From: Sulfurimonas sp. | GTDB lineage: Bacteria; Campylobacterota; Campylobacteria; Campylobacterales; Sulfurimonadaceae | Assembly (NCBI RefSeq): GCF_026991475.1 | Contig: NZ_JALXBK010000072.1 | Span: 1 to 57,981 of the forward strand | Direction of reading: 5' to 3' | DNA: 57,981 nucleotides | Part shown: positions 54,758 through 57,981 of the stretch, in pieces | How the letters are laid out: every line of letters starts with the position of its first letter | Position numbering within the stretch: position 1 is the first letter of the stretch | Translations under genes and position numbers: made by a program | The notes under the pieces: generated by a model | Told to the model about the DNA's origin: nothing | The model's input: the letters and a program-made list of their open reading frames with translations, nothing else | Databases searched by the model: none

Positions 54758-56036
54758 TCATTTCCTCTAACATATTATTTATATATGTTAAAAGCTTATA
54801 ATATGAGAGATAATGTTCATATTTTGCTTTAACAAAACGATTTTTCGCTGAATTATATTCAAGTTCTATATTTAACAAATCTACAATACTTCTTCTTCCA
54901 AGATTATACTCTTGATGATAATCCTTAACAGTCTCTTTACTTGCTTCAATCTGTTGTGTTAAAAAAATCATCTGTTCTTTTGTTGAATTATATGTTTGCC
55001 ATGCAGTTTTTACATCTGCTATAACTCTTCTTCTTAAATCTGCCAAAATATCTTGTTTCTCAAGAAGTTTATATTTGTTTGACTCTACAACCGCCTTATC
55101 TGAAAACCCTCGAAATATATTATAACTTAAAACTGCCTGTGCACTGTATGAATCTTCCGTATCGTATGGATTATTTACATTTGTAACAATACCATTGAGA
55201 TTTTTATGCCAATAACTTTGTAGTTTTAGATCAACTTTTGGATAATAACTTGCTTTAGATTGCACTACTAATGCTTGTGCCGATTTAATATCTGCATGAT
55301 TCATAAGTAACTCAGGATTTCTCTCAAGGGCTATTTTTATTAACTCCCCTATATTTTGTGTAGGTAATTTATCTATTGATGGTTCTTCAAAACTATTTGG
55401 ATTTACTTTTATATCAAGAATTTTTTGAAAAGAAGTTATAGCATTTTTATAATTTTGTTGAGCAAAATAGAAGTTACTTTGAGCATTTGCATAACGTGAC
55501 AGCGTCTGTTTATAATCAGATTTTCTAGCTACCCCAGCATCAACTCTCTCTTTTATCTGTGCAAGATATTTCTTATGTACTGCAACATTCTTTTTAGCAA
55601 TTTTTGTCAAATACTTATTTTTAATGATATTAATATACGCAGCTGCAGCGTCAAGGGCAGTATTATTGATTACATTTTGTACATTTTTTTCTGCAGAAAC
55701 AATTAACGCTTTTTGCTTATCAACACCACTTTGGGTTTTAAAACCTTCAAAAATATTCTCACTCACAGTACCTGTCATATTTTGAGTAGTATTTATAACG
55801 GTATCTCTAGAATTTGAAATCATTCGACTTCTCTCTCGCCCTGCAGAATAGTAGAGATCAACCGATGGTAAATAGCCAGACTTCTCTTTTGTTAAAAGCG
55901 TTTTTTCACTACTTAAAACAGCTTTTTTAACATAAATTTTAGGGTTAGTCTCAATAGTTTGTTGCACTACTTGAGAAATAGTTAATGCACTCAACAACGA
56001 TGGGAGAGTAAGAGCCGAAGCAATTATATATCTCAT
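54741..56036 (-). CDS. TolC-family outer-membrane channel (LapE type)
   Basis: 431 residues with a signal peptide (MRYIIASALTLPSLLSALT). Two repeats of long helices with strand pairs follow the OEP pattern: VSENIFEGFKTQ and VLSYNIFRGFSDK are the matching beta segments of the two halves, and YNLGRRSIVDLLNIE is the conserved end of repeat 2. It completes the type I channel. First gene of the tolC-ABC-hlyD-luxR operon and divergent from the adhesin gene. Confidence 0.94.
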   Translation of the reverse strand: MRYIIASALTLPSLLSALTISQVVQQTIETNPKIYVKKAVLSSEKTLLTKEKSGYLPSVDLYYSAGRERSRMISNSRDTVINTTQNMTGTVSENIFEGFKTQSGVDKQKALIVSAEKNVQNVINNTALDAAAAYINIIKNKYLTKIAKKNVAVHKKYLAQIKERVDAGVARKSDYKQTLSRYANAQSNFYFAQQNYKNAITSFQKILDIKVNPNSFEEPSIDKLPTQNIGELIKIALERNPELLMNHADIKSAQALVVQSKASYYPKVDLKLQSYWHKNLNGIVTNVNNPYDTEDSYSAQAVLSYNIFRGFSDKAVVESNKYKLLEKQDILADLRRRVIADVKTAWQTYNSTKEQMIFLTQQIEASKETVKDYHQEYNLGRRSIVDLLNIELEYNSAKNRFVKAKYEHYLSYYKLLTYINNMLEEMNVSVK

Positions 56037-56233
56037 TTTTAAATCCTTAATAGTGTGAATTTTTATTTTCTCAATAATTAATTATAACGCAATATATTCA
56101 AAAGTATACTTAAAAAAAAACTAAAAATAAAATCTAAACCCATCATAGATCAAATGTTCTCATACTAAAGTACTATTTACAAATTTCATTTTCAATGTTA
56201 TTATATCAAAAATAATAATTAAAGGTGTTTATT
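56037..56233. promoter_or_regulatory. divergent control region between secretion operon and adhesin
   Basis: 197 AT-rich bases with no reading frame of note. It must contain both promoters. AAAGGTG at 56221-56226 is the adhesin ribosome binding site. TTATTATAT at about 56197-56206 could be a plus-strand -10. I find no clear inverted repeat that would mark a LuxR site. Confidence 0.4.
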
Positions 56234-57981
56234 GTGAATACTCCAGCATATATGTCTAATCCGTTGCACAAAAGAGTTGTAGGTAAAGTTGAATTAAATT
56301 CTTCAGAATCTGGTTATCTAAAAAATGTAGAAATAGTTGAACCAGATGGAACTACTCGACCAATAAAGAATGGAACACTTGTATATGAAGGAGATCAGAT
56401 ATCCAGTCAGGATGACTCTGTATCTTTTGATATTAAATACTTTGCACATCCTGAACCTACAGAATACTCTGGGGTTTTCACTGTATTAGTGGATAGTTCT
56501 GTATATCACGTTGCCAATGCCAATGAACAAGCTATTAACAGTACTCCATTCAATATAAATGATACAGCTACTGGTAATGAACCTATAACTACATATTCTA
56601 CTCCTTTTTTCGAGACTGAGACAAATCTCCCTACTGACGACTCTCCTGTAAATCAATCTCCACTAGTTCAGACGACATTAACATCAAGGACAATATTAGC
56701 AGAAGAAGCCACAACAGATACTCCAACAGCTGAGAGGGAACCTTTACTAAGCCCTCTTCAACAAGGTACTCCCGATAGTACTGCTCCAGTAATAACTTCT
56801 GAGCCCATCATTGTATATGATGAAAACAATACAGCACCAGTCATCCAAGTAACAAGCACTGATGCAAGCAATGTAACCTATTCTCTTGAAAATGGATTAG
56901 ATAGTGCCCTCTTTACACTAAATGATACAACTGGAACTTTATCTTTTATTCAACCTCCAAATTATGAGCATCCACTTGATCAAGGTAGTGACAATCAATA
57001 CAATGTAAATATTACAGCAACAGATACTCATGGAAATTCAACTACTGAAACTCTATCTATTTACATTAATAATATAAATGACCAACCAATTGTAAATAAT
57101 GTAGATATAACAGTAAGTGAAGATTCATTAACTTCAATACCTGATGATAGTGGTATAAATGTTCTTTCTTATAGTGGTACCCTCAATGTAAATGATGAAG
57201 ATACAACAGATACACATACTTTCTCTAAAGTAGAGAATGCAGATTTAGGACTTACAGTAACATTGCCTCAGACAGATTCACATCTTTTAAGTCTCTATCA
57301 AGCAGCACAAGCAGGTTCTTCTACTGCGTTTAGCGCTCTACAAGGTGCATTTGAAAATGTACTTCAAACATCTTTAGCTACAGCTCTTCTTGGTTCAAGT
57401 AATACTCTTACGACATTAGCACAAGATATACAAGCTACAACAAATATGACAGAACTTAATAATGTTCTTACAAACTCATCGGTTCTTGATCTCAGTGAAG
57501 TCCAAGATGCTAATGGAAACCTTACAGCTATTGATATAGCACTCAATGCAGATGCAGCACAAACTGCAGGATTAGAAGAAGCTGGTGCATTAACCATTAC
57601 TGTAGCACCAGATGGAACATATACTATTGTTTCTCCTCTCTTAGACAGTTTAGGTGCTACAGAGAGTGCACAAATCACTTTTGCCTACAATGCTACAGAT
57701 AGTTCAGGAGCTGCAAACGCGACAAGTGAAGTTGCAACTGTAACAGTTGAAGTCACAGGCACAAACGACGCACCAGTTGTTCTACCAAACTCAACAACAA
57801 CAGCGGCTCTTACAGAAGATACAGATACAAACGCAGTAGCAATGCAAGCATATACAGCTACTACTACAACAGATACTCCAGACCATACATATACTATTAC
57901 ACATAATGGTGGAGCACTAATGATAGGTATGCAATCAGATTCATTTGATACATTCCTAAAAATCTATGATGCAAATGGAGA
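56234..57981 (+). CDS. giant type I-secreted adhesin, N-terminal 582 residues, runs off the window
   Basis: The frame is open from GTG 56234 (AAAGGTG about 7 bases upstream) to the window end without a stop. Residues about 10-95 (VVGKVELN, EPDGTTRPIKNGTLVYEGDQI) resemble the LapA-type retention module that plugs the TolC channel. A Thr/Pro-rich linker follows, then a cadherin-like domain (about 195-290, YDENNTAP, NYEHPLDQ, NINDQP), a VCBS-type repeat (about 290-510, ending TGTNDAPVV) split by an Ala-rich helical insert, and the start of a PPC-like domain (FDTFLKIYDANG). I see no LapG-type TAAG site in this part. Surface adhesion and biofilm are the expected roles. Confidence 0.88.
   Translation, partial: MNTPAYMSNPLHKRVVGKVELNSSESGYLKNVEIVEPDGTTRPIKNGTLVYEGDQISSQDDSVSFDIKYFAHPEPTEYSGVFTVLVDSSVYHVANANEQAINSTPFNINDTATGNEPITTYSTPFFETETNLPTDDSPVNQSPLVQTTLTSRTILAEEATTDTPTAEREPLLSPLQQGTPDSTAPVITSEPIIVYDENNTAPVIQVTSTDASNVTYSLENGLDSALFTLNDTTGTLSFIQPPNYEHPLDQGSDNQYNVNITATDTHGNSTTETLSIYINNINDQPIVNNVDITVSEDSLTSIPDDSGINVLSYSGTLNVNDEDTTDTHTFSKVENADLGLTVTLPQTDSHLLSLYQAAQAGSSTAFSALQGAFENVLQTSLATALLGSSNTLTTLAQDIQATTNMTELNNVLTNSSVLDLSEVQDANGNLTAIDIALNADAAQTAGLEEAGALTITVAPDGTYTIVSPLLDSLGATESAQITFAYNATDSSGAANATSEVATVTVEVTGTNDAPVVLPNSTTTAALTEDTDTNAVAMQAYTATTTTDTPDHTYTITHNGGALMIGMQSDSFDTFLKIYDANG

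Larger units (their letters stand above)
446..57836. repeat. dispersed 9-mer YAAACGCAG, at least 48 copies
   Basis: First bases of AAACGCAG on the plus strand: 446, 1175, 1883, 3177, 8884, 13034, 13165, 13766, 16002, 17536, 21477, 21663, 21762, 21795, 22970, 26858, 27215, 29615, 34119, 44977, 45228, 45260, 45452, 46840, 47612, 47840, 57829. As CTGCGTTT: 514, 1104, 3542, 3721, 3872, 4108, 4901, 9769, 9924, 13718, 16507, 25831, 31469, 33690, 37039, 38506, 38575, 41804, 47971, 48204, 57324. The preceding base is T in 28, C in 17 and a purine in 3. All but 1883 lie in genes, in several frames. Counted by eye, so a few may be missed. Function unknown. Confidence 0.9.

Noticed and set aside
57364-57678. 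104-residue minus-strand frame inside the adhesin
   Set aside because: It is a shadow of the open adhesin frame, has no ribosome binding site and resembles no family.
446-57836. AAACGCAG as a Chi site or KOPS-type polar signal
   Set aside because: Orientation is nearly even (27 versus 21) and switches within single genes, whereas Chi and KOPS are strongly strand-biased along a replichore.
1-57981. tRNA, rRNA, CRISPR, insertion sequence, prophage or integron
   Set aside because: No CCA-ended cloverleaf, regular spaced repeats, transposase or integrase motifs were seen on reading the gaps between genes, all of which are short.

Overview
The window is 58 kb of an AT-rich (roughly 35% GC by eye), gene-dense chromosome. 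Its gene content points to a free-living Campylobacterota (epsilonproteobacterial) species of the Sulfurimonas type. The pointers are DUF4492 ahead of cydAB, short-form HisG, type III CoaX, FapA (DUF342) next to ruvA/ddl/murF, many membrane c-di-GMP enzymes, and a di-haem cytochrome c peroxidase. This is inferred from gene families; no rRNA is present to settle it. I see no tRNA, rRNA, insertion sequence, prophage or CRISPR array.

Layout. 1-5 kb: end of lpxB, a lysine-rich protein with a decayed helicase-like domain, a DEAD-box RNA helicase and dsbD. 5-13.8 kb: a small Fe-S protein, a histidine kinase with two solute-binding domains, a deoxyribosyltransferase, a DUF255 protein, PPK2, a PlsC-type acyltransferase, pdxJ and pdxA. 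13.8-15.5 kb: a peroxidase behind two PerR/Fur-like palindromes, then AMMECR1. 15.5-20.7 kb (minus strand): methyltransferase, hisG, coaX, a GGDEF/EAL protein and small unknowns. 20.7-25.4 kb: HIT protein, TRAP DctM/DctQ and a DUF3015-DUF4105 pair. 25.4-31.2 kb: murF, hydrolase, ddl, ruvA, fapA. 31.3-38.1 kb: murJ, cysS, an rRNA-methyltransferase-like gene and the cyd operon, which ends with an unlisted 48-residue membrane protein. 38.1-44.1 kb: DJ-1 protein, a solute-binding lipoprotein abutting a GGDEF-EAL enzyme, pyrD and an M16 peptidase. 44.1-50.6 kb: LolA-like protein, SPOR/beta-barrel protein, MMPL transporter and an OlsF-like acyltransferase, probably one envelope-lipid cassette. 50.6-58 kb: a type I secretion operon with a LuxR regulator, divergent from a giant adhesin that runs off the end.

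The most striking signal is not a gene. The 8-mer AAACGCAG occurs at least 48 times by hand count (27 forward, 21 reverse), where about one copy is expected from base composition. A pyrimidine precedes it in 45 of 48 copies. Copies lie in several reading frames and in both orientations, which resembles a DNA uptake sequence or another genome-wide DNA signal. None occurs from 48,212 to 57,323, a stretch that covers the OlsF-like gene and the type I secretion operon.

Two genes have been given starts upstream of the first ATG/GTG/TTG. The DEAD-box helicase (1957) and the DUF4105 protein (24871) both appear to start at ATT behind good ribosome binding sites. Other corrected starts are 8501 (DUF255), 34075 (methyltransferase), 38692 (DJ-1), 41726 (pyrD) and 51196 (LuxR).
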